Notes under the pieces: model-generated
What the model was told of the DNA's origin: nothing
The model's database searches: none
Seen by the model: the letters and a program-made list of their open reading frames with translations, nothing else
Assembly: GCA_963726785.1 (NCBI GenBank)
Contig: CAVSDJ010000001.1
Coordinates: 186,001 to 250,000 of the forward strand
DNA from: DATEKX01 sp963726785
GTDB lineage: Bacteria > Acidobacteriota > Blastocatellia > UBA7656
DNA length: 64,000 nucleotides
Reading direction: 5' to 3'
Made by a program: the position numbers and the translations under genes
Shown: piece by piece, positions 8,016 through 16,757 of the stretch
Position numbering within the stretch: position 1 is the stretch's first letter
How the letters are laid out: the number at the start of each line of letters is the position of its first letter

Positions 8016-9192
8016 CTCGTGACACCCCTTTCCCGGTTATTGGCGCAACACTTGTCGTTACGCTACGAGTGTTTTCGACGATTTCGTATCTACCTAGACC
8101 GAACGTTGTACCAGTGCCAACATGCAATAGTTCGCCGGCAGCCAGGAGGGGTAAAAACTCCTGAATCTCATCGCCGGTGTATTCTATTCCGCCAACGAAG
8201 CCACCCATGTTCATCTTGACCCTTTGCCGGTTTGAGTATCTTTCCCAATCTCGCCAGTGTAGTCGTGATATCCGGGTCCTAACGCTTGATGCCCGGTCAA
8301 TCAAGGCCCGATAGTTCACATCCAGCCGCCCGCTGCCATGGACTGCGGCGAGTAACGAAACCCTTCGCAAAAGGTTGCGCGCCAGCAGTTGAAAAGTCAG
8401 AGCGTGTTGCAGGTCGCCGTCCACGCGGATTCGAGCCGGGGTCTGGAAACTCAATCGAAGCTCATCCGGGAATAGAATGTCGGTTGCTCTTAATTGATCG
8501 AGGCGTGTTTGAATCAATTCCGTAAGGGTCTTTGTCGCATGGCTGGGGACGGTGATGCGCTGGCCGCCGCCTGTATAAATTGTCTGTGCGAGTCCGTGCT
8601 CATCGACGACCGCGACTTGGCTCAGGTCAAAGGGGACTCTGTTGACGCCAAGGCCTCGCTTAGCCATTTCGCTCACTGCGTAGATGACATAAGGCATATA
8701 CTCGACAGCGCGGCCAACTAAAAGCAGGTCAAATACCAGTTCATCTCCTGGCGACAGATTCCGTCCTGAGTCTGAACAGTTGATAGGCGTCGATTTCACC
8801 AACCTGAGCGGTTTCCCTGAATGCACGCACTCGGTTCGCTTAAACTGACGTGGCAATGGCTCGGATCTGAGTATGGTGCCGTCAACCGGATCTGATAGGG
8901 GAGGCATAAGGATGAACGGATGCGGCGCTCCCTTCTGTCCTCGAAACAAATCTATAGGTGGCGCTGTGGTTTCAAATAAGTAAGGATAGATGCAACGTTC
9001 AGCCAGCATACAGCGCCCACAATCGCGATGGCCCACCACACAAACCGCCTCTTTCAATGCATGGCCGAATGCTCCGCGCAAAGTTGAGCCTAGGTATCGC
9101 GGCAACACTACTGCTCGGCGGGCCTTCAATCGCAACTGGTAACGCGAAAGGTTCAGTACGGAAAAATCCCCTGCAAGCATCGGATCACTCAT
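7966..9192 (-). CDS. cas6: Cas6 pre-crRNA processing endoribonuclease, RAMP type
   Basis: A 408-residue RAMP protein of the longer Cas6 type that accompanies type III systems and cuts CRISPR transcripts within repeats. Seen: N-terminal strand YQLRLKARRAVVLPRYLGSTLRGAFGHAL, a Cys cluster CGRCMLAERCIYPYLFET, and the C-terminal glycine-rich loop HVGTGTTFGLGRYEI that positions crRNA. It is the first gene of the operon, with its ATG at 9192. A cas6 gene implies a CRISPR array somewhere in the genome, though none is visible here. The catalytic His cannot be assigned from sequence alone. Confidence 0.87.
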   Translation of the reverse strand: MSDPMLAGDFSVLNLSRYQLRLKARRAVVLPRYLGSTLRGAFGHALKEAVCVVGHRDCGRCMLAERCIYPYLFETTAPPIDLFRGQKGAPHPFILMPPLSDPVDGTILRSEPLPRQFKRTECVHSGKPLRLVKSTPINCSDSGRNLSPGDELVFDLLLVGRAVEYMPYVIYAVSEMAKRGLGVNRVPFDLSQVAVVDEHGLAQTIYTGGGQRITVPSHATKTLTELIQTRLDQLRATDILFPDELRLSFQTPARIRVDGDLQHALTFQLLARNLLRRVSLLAAVHGSGRLDVNYRALIDRASSVRTRISRLHWRDWERYSNRQRVKMNMGGFVGGIEYTGDEIQEFLPLLAAGELLHVGTGTTFGLGRYEIVENTRSVTTSVAPITGKGVSRDAGSTSYQPAISKCVR

Positions 9193-9840
9193 TTCCTAAG
9201 AGATGGCTTTACACTAACTTCGCGTCAGCCATTTGTTAGACAACTGATAACAGGTCTAAAGTATTCGGCCCTACACTGATTTGGGCTAAAGCCTACACTT
9301 TTTTGATCGCTTCAGAACATAGGTGAAATCGCCGGACAAAAAATTTCATGAGATTTTAGAAAAAGTTTTTGGATCCGGCAGCGGCATTAAAAAATCTTCT
9401 GTTGTAATGAATCATATGTTGACTTTTATGTAGACAAGGATTAAATTGGGACCGCTTTCAGTACCTGGCATCCAAAGAATCTGGTCTGAAGAGATTGATA
9501 GCTGTAGCTTGAATAGTTCCTTGAGCAGAAAAGAAGTTTCATGCCGGCAATTCTCACTGAAATGTACCAGAGAATAATATTCCCGCTCGCCGGCAACAAC
9601 CAAAATCAAAGACGCGCTCATTTGCGGATTGAAACAACTACAACTCGGGTGGTTGTTTCAAAGATTTCTGTATGAGTAACGATGCCTCTCCGGGCATTCC
9701 TCGGAGCTGCATTGAAATTAATGTCAGAAGAAATCCGCACCCGCATTAATGCTCTCTGGTCATGCAGAGATTTGCATCTCTGAAAGACTCTGAGTAAAGA
9801 GTGATTTCTTCACAACCAAAGTAAGAAAAGAGGTAGGACT
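9193..9840. other. divergent intergenic region between cas operon and CHAT-SAVED gene
   Basis: This 648-base region separates two divergent transcription units and must hold both promoters. I see no CRISPR array in it. It contains a short AT-rich stretch around 9330-9400, a 10-base perfect inverted repeat at 9629-9661, and a weak 69-codon open frame on the minus strand (9412-9621) with no ribosome site. A good AGAGGTAGG ribosome-binding stretch precedes the plus-strand ATG at 9841. No -35/-10 pair stands out. Confidence 0.5.
9629..9661. repeat. 10-bp perfect inverted repeat, possible operator or lone CRISPR-like repeat
   Basis: The arms TTGAAACAAC (9629-9638) and GTTGTTTCAA (9652-9661) are perfect complements around a 13-base loop. 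Preceding bases give GCGGATTGAAAC, which resembles the 3' end of many type III-associated CRISPR repeats, but no second copy is seen nearby. It could be an operator for the divergent promoters or a degenerate solo repeat. Confidence 0.4.
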
Positions 9841-11256
9841 ATGAGAAAGAAGATCAAAATACTGTTTCTCGCCGCTGATCCGGTTAATGTCGTTTATCGC
9901 CCGCGCCTCGGGGCAGAACTACGCGAGATCGCGCGTGAAATTGAAATGGTCCAGAATCAAGATCTGTTTCAATTAGAATCCGAATTTGCAGTTAGAACAG
10001 GCGATTTACAGCGCACACTCCTCAAGCATCGCCCTGATGTCGTTCACTTCAGCGGTCATGGGGGCATCGAAGGAATTTTTCTGGAGGATGATTCAGGACA
10101 CAAAAAATCTGTTTCCAGAGAGGCCCTGGCAGACCTGTTTGAGATTCTCAAAGACCGGATTGGTCTTCGCGTGGTTTTTTTAAACGCTTGCTACACCCAA
10201 TACCAACTGGAGGCGTTCAAAGATATCATTGACTTCACGATCGGCATGAAAGAACCCGTGATAGACGCGGCAGCCATGACATTCGCTGCCGCTTTCTATA
10301 GAGCCCTTGCATACGATTACTCCGTTGAAACAGCCTTTAAGTTGGCTAGGAATGAACTCATCATTGGTGGTCTCGCTAACCAAGACACGCCCATCCTCTA
10401 TATAAAAAATGGAGCAGATTCCTCAAGATCGCTTTTCGATTCGAACTCGCTCGCTACTGGTCAATCTAGAAATGGGCAAGAGTTGAGCCAACCGCCGGAT
10501 CCTATCATTGAGAATTCTGTGTGCCTATGGATTCACGGCTGGGTGAGACGTATTTATGATCGTCTGCCAGCAATTGAGTTGGATTGGACAAAGTATTTTG
10601 ATCGCAACCTGAGGCATATAGCTGATCAGGAAATTTGGAATCGCCATCTTTACCCCGATCTCCGCCATGCCAAGAGTGAATTCGATGGGCAGGTGAAAGG
10701 ATCCTTTATCGATATTCGCGGCAAACTCCCATTGACGGCAAATCTAGCAGTTGGTGCTGCTTTTCCGGAAGTAGGTGGATACACACTTCGTGCTGAACAA
10801 CCGACTCAGGGCAGAACGGTTCTTTGGCGATCCGATTCCCAGCCTTCGGATCGCAGATTCAAGGTCGTAGCTAAAAAGAGGAGGGAAGAGCCCAGCGGAA
10901 ATGATGTTCTAATCGCCTTATCGATCACAGGAATTGCGTTGAGGGAAGTGACCGAATTATACGAGCAGCAATCTAATAATTTTGATGCCATGCTTTACTT
11001 AGAACCTGACAACGGGCCGGGGGACGGCGCATTACACTCCGACCAGGACGCCGTTGCACTTGCAATTCATGCGAAGGAGCTTATACGCAATCTTAAGAAC
11101 GAATATAACTCTTTGCGAACGCATATAGTTCTTTATGCCCCAGCCGCATACTGCATCTTTCTCGGTCAACGTCTCAATGCCCTTGGTGAGATTGTAACCT
11201 ACGAGAGAACCCGGGATGGACAATACAAGCCCTCATTGACCATTCATACCGGGTAA
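9841..11256 (+). CDS. CHAT-SAVED protein, predicted cyclic-oligoadenylate-activated caspase-like protease
   Basis: A 471-residue protein. Residues 1-190 form a CHAT (caspase-HetF-associated) peptidase domain: the catalytic His is in VVHFSGHGG (H73 in the G-H-G context) and the catalytic Cys in VVFLNACYT (C117). Residues about 230-471 match a SAVED sensor domain: LIALSITGIALREVTELY, a conserved D-Q-D-A helix, HIVLYAPAAYCIFLGQRLN, and a final YERTRDGQYKPSLTI strand. SAVED domains bind cyclic oligonucleotides, and SAVED-CHAT proteins are known type III CRISPR effectors. No signal peptide, so cytosolic. AGAGG precedes the ATG. It is divergent from the cas10 operon, which should produce its ligand. 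Substrates are unknown. Confidence 0.85.
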   Translation: MRKKIKILFLAADPVNVVYRPRLGAELREIAREIEMVQNQDLFQLESEFAVRTGDLQRTLLKHRPDVVHFSGHGGIEGIFLEDDSGHKKSVSREALADLFEILKDRIGLRVVFLNACYTQYQLEAFKDIIDFTIGMKEPVIDAAAMTFAAAFYRALAYDYSVETAFKLARNELIIGGLANQDTPILYIKNGADSSRSLFDSNSLATGQSRNGQELSQPPDPIIENSVCLWIHGWVRRIYDRLPAIELDWTKYFDRNLRHIADQEIWNRHLYPDLRHAKSEFDGQVKGSFIDIRGKLPLTANLAVGAAFPEVGGYTLRAEQPTQGRTVLWRSDSQPSDRRFKVVAKKRREEPSGNDVLIALSITGIALREVTELYEQQSNNFDAMLYLEPDNGPGDGALHSDQDAVALAIHAKELIRNLKNEYNSLRTHIVLYAPAAYCIFLGQRLNALGEIVTYERTRDGQYKPSLTIHTG

Positions 11257-11500
11257 GAAAGCTGATCACAATCGAGTATTAGTGATGCTTGCTCAGGGTA
11301 GCGCACTGTAGAACGTTTGAGACTTGTTCTAACCCAATAAAATAATTTGACCTCGCGAGAAATTTTTTGACGTTGACTCGCACCTATAAGTGTAAGCGCG
11401 ATATCTGTGTTGAGTTTGTAATCGGCACGGACCGGGTGAGCGCGAAGAAAAAGGACCTCGGATATTTTGTTGGTAACCCTACATAAGGAGGACTCGAAAA

Positions 11501-11701
11501 ATGAGTAACGCCGCAGAAGATCCCAAATTGTCAGGAGATACGAGCAGGGACGGGACCATTAAGGTAACGAGAGAGACTGAAACGGAAGAGAAAGTGCCGG
11601 ACTCCCAAGATACATTCAGGGATGGGACCATTAAGGTGACAAGAGGGGAATCCACACAGGAAAAACCGGAGCCGCCAAAAGACACTCATAGAGGCGGATG
11701 A
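11501..11701 (+). CDS. small repetitive hydrophilic protein with duplicated D-G-T-I-K-V-T-R units
   Basis: A 66-residue gene with a very strong ribosome site (AAGGAGG) before its ATG, so it is probably real. Its sequence is almost wholly two copies of a unit (DTSRDGTIKVTR and DTFRDGTIKVTR) separated by acidic, Pro/Glu-rich linkers, with a degenerate third start (DTHRGG) at the C-terminus. There is no membrane segment or signal peptide. I do not recognise the family. Position just after a caspase-like protease gene, and Arg at the end of each repeat, make it a candidate protease substrate or leader peptide; this is speculation. RiPP-type tailoring enzymes are not seen nearby. Confidence 0.7.
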   Translation: MSNAAEDPKLSGDTSRDGTIKVTRETETEEKVPDSQDTFRDGTIKVTRGESTQEKPEPPKDTHRGG

Positions 11702-11717
11702 TTCGCACGGTTTATGA

Positions 11718-11879
11718 GTGGAAACGCGAAGTAACCTCAACGATAAAGCCAGGAACGGCAAGCCTGAGGTAAAGCTCGTTCCGGTAGGCAGGAAACTGAT
11801 TCTCAAAATCGTTGGAGCTTGTCTCGATAAATTGGTCTCAATGTTTGCGCCTGACAATTGGCTTTTCTGGCAGGGATAG
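11718..11879 (+). CDS. possible 53-residue small protein (GTG start)
   Basis: A GTG-initiated frame of 53 codons that begins 16 bases after the small repetitive gene. It reads as a basic N-terminus, then KLILKIVGACLDKLVSMF, then a Trp-rich tail APDNWLFWQG, which looks like an amphipathic or membrane-associated peptide. A hairpin begins 7 bases after its stop. There is no clear Shine-Dalgarno, and I do not recognise the family. It may be co-transcribed with the upstream peptide gene. Confidence 0.38.
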   Translation: METRSNLNDKARNGKPEVKLVPVGRKLILKIVGACLDKLVSMFAPDNWLFWQG

Positions 11880-11886
11880 TACTACG

Positions 11887-11923
11887 CATCGTAAGCCGCC
11901 ATGCCTATCATGGCGCTTCGATG
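11887..11923 (+). terminator. hairpin after small ORFs, possible terminator or REP-like element
   Basis: CATCGTAAGCCGCCATG (11887-11903) pairs with CATGGCGCTTCGATG (11909-11923) with two bulged bases and a 5-base loop. It follows the 53-codon ORF stop by 7 bases. There is no T tract downstream, so it is not a classic intrinsic terminator; it could slow or process the transcript. Confidence 0.4.
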
Positions 11924-12325
11924 CGACCCAAGGGTTTCCCTGCCAGAGAGCTTCTTCCATAAGATCATTTCATTAAAAAACTGGAACCACCATTATTTAA
12001 AGCCCTTTGATCTTAAGCTCCATCCACTTCCGTTGACGGCCTCGCCGCTTACAGTTGACTTATCACATAGTTGCCAAATCCTTCCAGTCAAGATTCAATA
12101 TCCGTTTAGATCAAGCAGCCACAAACAATCCGGTACTTACAGAAAAGGCGATCACAGCTTTACACTCTAACCAGGTAGGCACCCAAGTTGAATATCTAAA
12201 CAGTTCATGATAAATAGCAGCCTGCGTTGCTCTGTGATCAAGAAAACTGAGAGAGAGCCTCTCACTATTCAAACCAATGGGTCTAATAGATTCGCCACCC
12301 TTTATAAACTTGGGTTTATGGGATT
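11924..12325. other. 402-base non-coding stretch before the TPR-CHAT gene
   Basis: An 89-codon open frame (11901-12170) crosses this stretch but has no ribosome site, and its composition (clusters of Ser, Pro and His) does not look like coding sequence. No repeat or RNA gene is recognised. The promoter of the TPR-CHAT gene probably lies in the AT-rich part after 12180. Confidence 0.4.
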
Positions 12326-15300
12326 ATGTTCAAGGCTGCAATACGACTCGGGAATTGGAATATACTTGCTTCCAAATTTGTATTGAGTCGCGCGCATTGC
12401 CTGGTATTTTTCCTCATCCCCTTTGAGATTCTCGGACTTAACTCCATTCTGCGAAGTCACAGTAAATCGGTATGCTTTAGACTTCAAGAATCACGTAATT
12501 TCGGAAAAACAATACAGACAGAAAGCATACCTTACCTCACATCGGACGCTCCGATTCGGCAAAAGATTGCTTCCGGCAAGTCTCATCTCTACCGGATTGA
12601 GTTAACCTCTGGCCAGTTCTTTCAAGTCTATCTGGAAACTCTTGATACACGTATATCCATGTCATTAATTAATCCGGATCACCGCAAGATTTATGAAGTT
12701 AATAGCCGTCGGTTCAAGCCAACCTCGCTCTCATTGATCGCAGAGGTTTCGGGCGTCTACACCATAGAATTGCAATCTCGCGAACTGGATGAAGATGCGT
12801 CAACCTACGAGCTAAGACATAGCCCACTGAGGAAGGCAACTCTATCAGATCGAGATTCGATTGCTGCCGAGAAATCCTTCTCGGCAGCAATCGAATTGCG
12901 CGCCGAGTGGACCTCGGGAGCCCTGTTGAAAGCGGTCAACAAGTATAAGGTTGCTTATAACTACTGGTACGGTGTTAACAATCGGCGACAATTGATCGAG
13001 GTGCTCACAAATATCGGAGAGGCTTATTCTACTCTTAGTCAAAATCTAAGAGCGCTTGATTACTATAATCAGGCGCTTCTGTTGAGCAGAGCACTGAAAG
13101 ACCAGCGATCAGAAGTCGATCTGCTCAATGTGATTGGGGAAATTAATGTTGATCTGGGTAACAGACAAATAACACTCGACTATTGTAAACAGGCGCTCGC
13201 ACTCAGCATTGAAGTTGGTTATATCAGTGGGCAGGCCCAGGCGCTAAATAATTTGGGATTAGCCTACTTAGTCTTAAGTGATATGCAGAAAGCTCTCGAT
13301 TCTCTTAATCAGGCTTTGAACTTATGGAGGGCATCGGGAGATAGGCGTGGGCAGGCCCAGACCCTGACAAATATGGGATATTCTTATAATGATCTCGGCG
13401 ATCTCCGAAAGGCTCTAGCTACTTTTGATGAAGCGCTTGTACTCTGGCAAAAATCAAGGCAACTGCGAGGAGAGACGCTGACGCTAACCGCTATAGGTTT
13501 GCTATACAGCTCATTGGGTGATATGCAAAGAGCGCTCGATACTCAGGATAAGGCACTTAAGCTCTTCCGAAAGATGGGCAATAAAAGTGGCGAAGCCGTA
13601 ACTCTCAATGCAATGGCCTATGTGTACGATACTTTAGGGAATAAAAATAGAGCTTTGGATTGTTATAAGAAAGCATTGCACCTCTACAGATCAATAGGTA
13701 GACGCTCTAGCGAAGCGGTTACTTTAGGGCTTATCGGTGAGATATATGATTCATTAGGAGATAGGCAAAAAGCACTCGATTATTACAAACAGAATCTTGA
13801 GATCAGCCGATCTTTAGGCGATCAGCGTGCGGAATCATACGCCCTTAAAGATATAGGTGACATCTTTGTTTATTTCGGAGAAAAAGATAAAGCTATTAGT
13901 TACTTGAACCGCGCGCTTACATTGAGCCAAAGCTTATCTGATCCCCGAGGGCAAGCAAACGCTCTCAATAGTCTTGGTTATGTTTACGAAATGTCAGGGC
14001 AAAAACAGAAAGCGCTCGATTACTATAAGCAGTCAGTCGTTCTAAATCGTGCGACAGAAGATCGCGCGGGAGAGGTGCAAACGCTTCATAATATTGTAAG
14101 AGTAGGGCGGGACCTTGGTAATTACAAAGATGCTTACGAGCAGAGCAAGGCGATGTTGGATATCGTCGAGACTTTGCGCACAAAGGTCGCCAGCCAGGAA
14201 CTGCAATCTTCTTACTTCGCATCTGCGCATCAACATTATGAACTTTATATAGATGTCCTGATGCGCCTGCATAAGCAAAACCCGGAAGCAGGATATGCTG
14301 CCGCGGCACTAGAAGCGAGTGAGAAATCCCGTGGGCGAGTTTTACTCGACCTGTTGAGTGAAGCACATGCCGATGTTCGTCAAGGCGTAGAGCCCGCGCT
14401 ACTCCAGGAGGAACGAGACCTGCAGCAACTACTCAATGCAAAGGCAGGTCGCCAACTCCGTTTATTAAGCGACGCGCATACGGAAGAACAGGCGGCGTTG
14501 ATAAAGAAGGAAGTCGAGGATCTGACGACTCAATACGAAGAAGTGCTTGCGCAAATCAGGGCAACCAGCGGGAGATATGCCAATTTAACGCAGCCACGGA
14601 CATTGAACCTCTCCGAAATTCAGAAACAATTATTTGATCCGGATACTATGCTTTTGGAGTACTCGCTCGGGGAGGAACGAAGTTACCTTTGGGCAGTCAC
14701 TTCGGCGTCGGCTATCGCGTATGAATTGCCTGCTCGCAGTAAGATAGAAGGGGCGGCAATCCGCATGTACAGGTCACTAACAGAGTACGGTGAACATCTA
14801 GGTAAAGAATCATCCCAACAAAAACTCCGTGCCCTGGAAGAGTCAAATTCTCAATACTCACGGGCGGCGATTGAATTAACCGATATGCTGCTTGGGCCTA
14901 TAGCCCCTCACCTTGCAACAAAGCGATTGGTCATAGTTGCCGATGGGGCGCTGCAGTATGTGCCTTTCGCGGCGCTTCCAGACCCTAATGATATTAAACG
15001 GGGAAAGCAAGAGCGCCAGCCTCTTGTGGTAGATCACGAGATTATAAATCTGCCATCGGTTTCGATATTATCGGCCCTCCGCTCGGAAATTCAGGGACGT
15101 AGCTCCGCGCCTAAAGCTCTCGCGGTGTTTGCAGACCCTGTATTTGAGAAAGGCGATCCGCGCGTAAATTTAAAAGGCCGCACTGGCAGGGGAGAGGTGA
15201 ACAGCGCGTCCGCTACAACCCGAGGGCAGCACGAGTTAAGGGCTGAGGATCTTCTGGAAGTATAAAAGAAAGGCTGCGTTTTCAGCGCCTGCCTTTCGCT

Positions 15301-15861
15301 TCGACCGAAGCAATGGCAATCGCTGAGCTTGTGCCCGAGCAGGAGCGCAAACTTGCTCTCGGTTTTGACGCCAGTCTTTCAACGGCAAAGAACGCAGACT
15401 TACAGCAGTATCGTGTACTGCATTTTGCTACTCACGGATTAATCTACGGAGCTTATCCGCAGCTCTATGGCGTTGTGCTCTCTCTGGTGGATAGACAAGG
15501 GAACCAGCAAGATGGATTTCTGCGGCTTAACGAAGTCTATAATCTCAAACTTTCGGCGGATCTCGTGGTCTTAAGCGCATGCCAGACCGCTTTGGGTAAG
15601 GACATTAAGTCAGAGGGATTTGTCGGATTAGCGCGTGGCTTTATGTATGCGGGAGCAGCGCGCGTGGTGGGTAGCTTGTGGAAGATAGATGACAGAGCCT
15701 CAGCCGAGCTGATGAAATACTTTTACGAAGGCATGTTTGGTCAACTGCGGCTACGACCGGCTGCCGCTTTGAGAGCAGCGCAGGTGCAGATGTGGAAGCA
15801 GATGCGCTGGAGGTTCCCTTATTTCTGGGCCGCTTTTACATTACAGGGCGAGTGGAAATAA
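12326..15861 (+). CDS. TPR-CHAT protein (caspase-like), frame broken near 15262
   Basis: Read across one frameshift, this is a CHAT-TPR protein of about 1,180 residues. Order: a hydrophobic N-terminus (possible export or anchor segment), a beta-rich pre-peptidase-like domain (SHLYRIELTSGQFFQVYLET), about ten 40-residue TPR units (repeated G-D-x-x-KALDYYKQAL), an EKSRGRVLLDLLSEA helix, then CHAT. The first frame stops at 15263-15265; the second (in phase from at least 15268, RLRFQRLPF) carries the catalytic motifs VLHFATHG and VVLSACQTALG. So the break separates the sensor/TPR part from the His-Cys dyad. A one-base sequencing error, true inactivation or frameshifting are all possible; error is favoured because leuS in this window is broken the same way. 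The sigma factor follows. Confidence 0.8.
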
Positions 15862-16065
15862 TAATCCGTCGAATCAAAGTCCTTTTTCTTAATCTTTCGT
15901 ATGGCATCACGTTGGCCGAGAGTAACGAAGTACGGGTGTTCGCATTCTTTAGATTAAAGTAAGCGGTTCTGTTGGTTGCACCTTAGTGAACTAAACTACT
16001 ATATTTGCGGCGGCAAGAAATGTTGTATCACTGGCGAGCCAAAGCATCCGAAAGCTTACCTCTAT

Positions 16066-16605
16066 ATGGATAAGAATCAGCAAGCCTTTGAAGCCCTGCT
16101 CCTCCGCATCGAGCCAAGTTTTTCCGATCCCGAAAAGAGGTATAAACAACTTCGCTCAAAAATGGTAAAGTTTTTTGCGTGGAGGCGGTGTGAGGACCCT
16201 GATGGCCTGGCCGACGAAACAGTAGGTAGGGTTGTTAAAAACCTTAATATGGGGGAGGAAATTCGCGCAGATAACCCGTACTCTTACATCTATGCGATTG
16301 CGAAGCACGTATACATGGAATACATCAGAGAAAAGAAAAAACGCGAAATTATAGAAAGCGACTTGCCTGACCACCTCCAAAGCTATTCAGAGAATTCACA
16401 AGATTGCAGAACACAATGTTTGCAAAAATTACCCAAGGACAAACTTAGCTTGCTTCACAGGTATTATCTGGGCGAGGAAGCCAGAGAGATTTTAGCAAAA
16501 TATCTGAATATCAGTCTTAACGCTTTAAGGCTACAGGTGCATAGACTTAAACAGGATTTAAGGGCGTGCGAGGAAGAATGCCTTGATAATTTAAGAGGGA
16601 GGTAG
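16066..16605 (+). CDS. sigma-70-like (ECF-type) RNA polymerase sigma factor
   Basis: A divergent two-domain sigma factor of 179 residues from the ATG at 16066 (MDKNQQAFEALL); an ATG 30 codons upstream gives a Cys-rich extension unlike the family. Region 2 is seen as YSYIYAIAKHVYMEYIREKKKRE; region 4 as LSLLHRYYLGEEAREILAKYLNISLNALRLQVHRLKQDL, a helix-turn-helix for -35 recognition. No clear Shine-Dalgarno is present. It lies between the TPR-CHAT gene and a single-span protein resembling an anti-sigma factor. CHAT-TPR proteins with private sigma factors occur in several phyla, so it may control this locus or report an envelope signal. Confidence 0.72.
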   Translation: MDKNQQAFEALLLRIEPSFSDPEKRYKQLRSKMVKFFAWRRCEDPDGLADETVGRVVKNLNMGEEIRADNPYSYIYAIAKHVYMEYIREKKKREIIESDLPDHLQSYSENSQDCRTQCLQKLPKDKLSLLHRYYLGEEAREILAKYLNISLNALRLQVHRLKQDLRACEEECLDNLRGR

Positions 16606-16757
16606 AAATTAATTCAATTTATTTTCACTTATAGGTAAAAGACAGTATGGGTCGAATGCGAGAGATAGTTTCGGTCAGGGCTTTCAGGGCCAGCCCGAGT
16701 TTTCGGCATTGGTAAGTCTTATGTTTCGATTCCAATGCTGTATTAAGGATTACTAGC

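Noticed and set aside
9412..9621. 69-codon minus-strand ORF in the divergent region
   Set aside because: No ribosome site and no family resemblance; it lies over the likely promoter region.
9193..9840. CRISPR array next to cas6
   Set aside because: Only a single inverted repeat with a repeat-like edge is present; no regularly spaced copies.
11901..12170. 89-codon plus-strand ORF before the TPR-CHAT gene
   Set aside because: Starts inside a hairpin, lacks a ribosome site, and its composition does not look coding.
15255..15275. Programmed frameshift in the TPR-CHAT gene
   Set aside because: No proper slippery heptamer is seen at the break, and unrelated genes including leuS show similar one-base shifts, so error is more likely.
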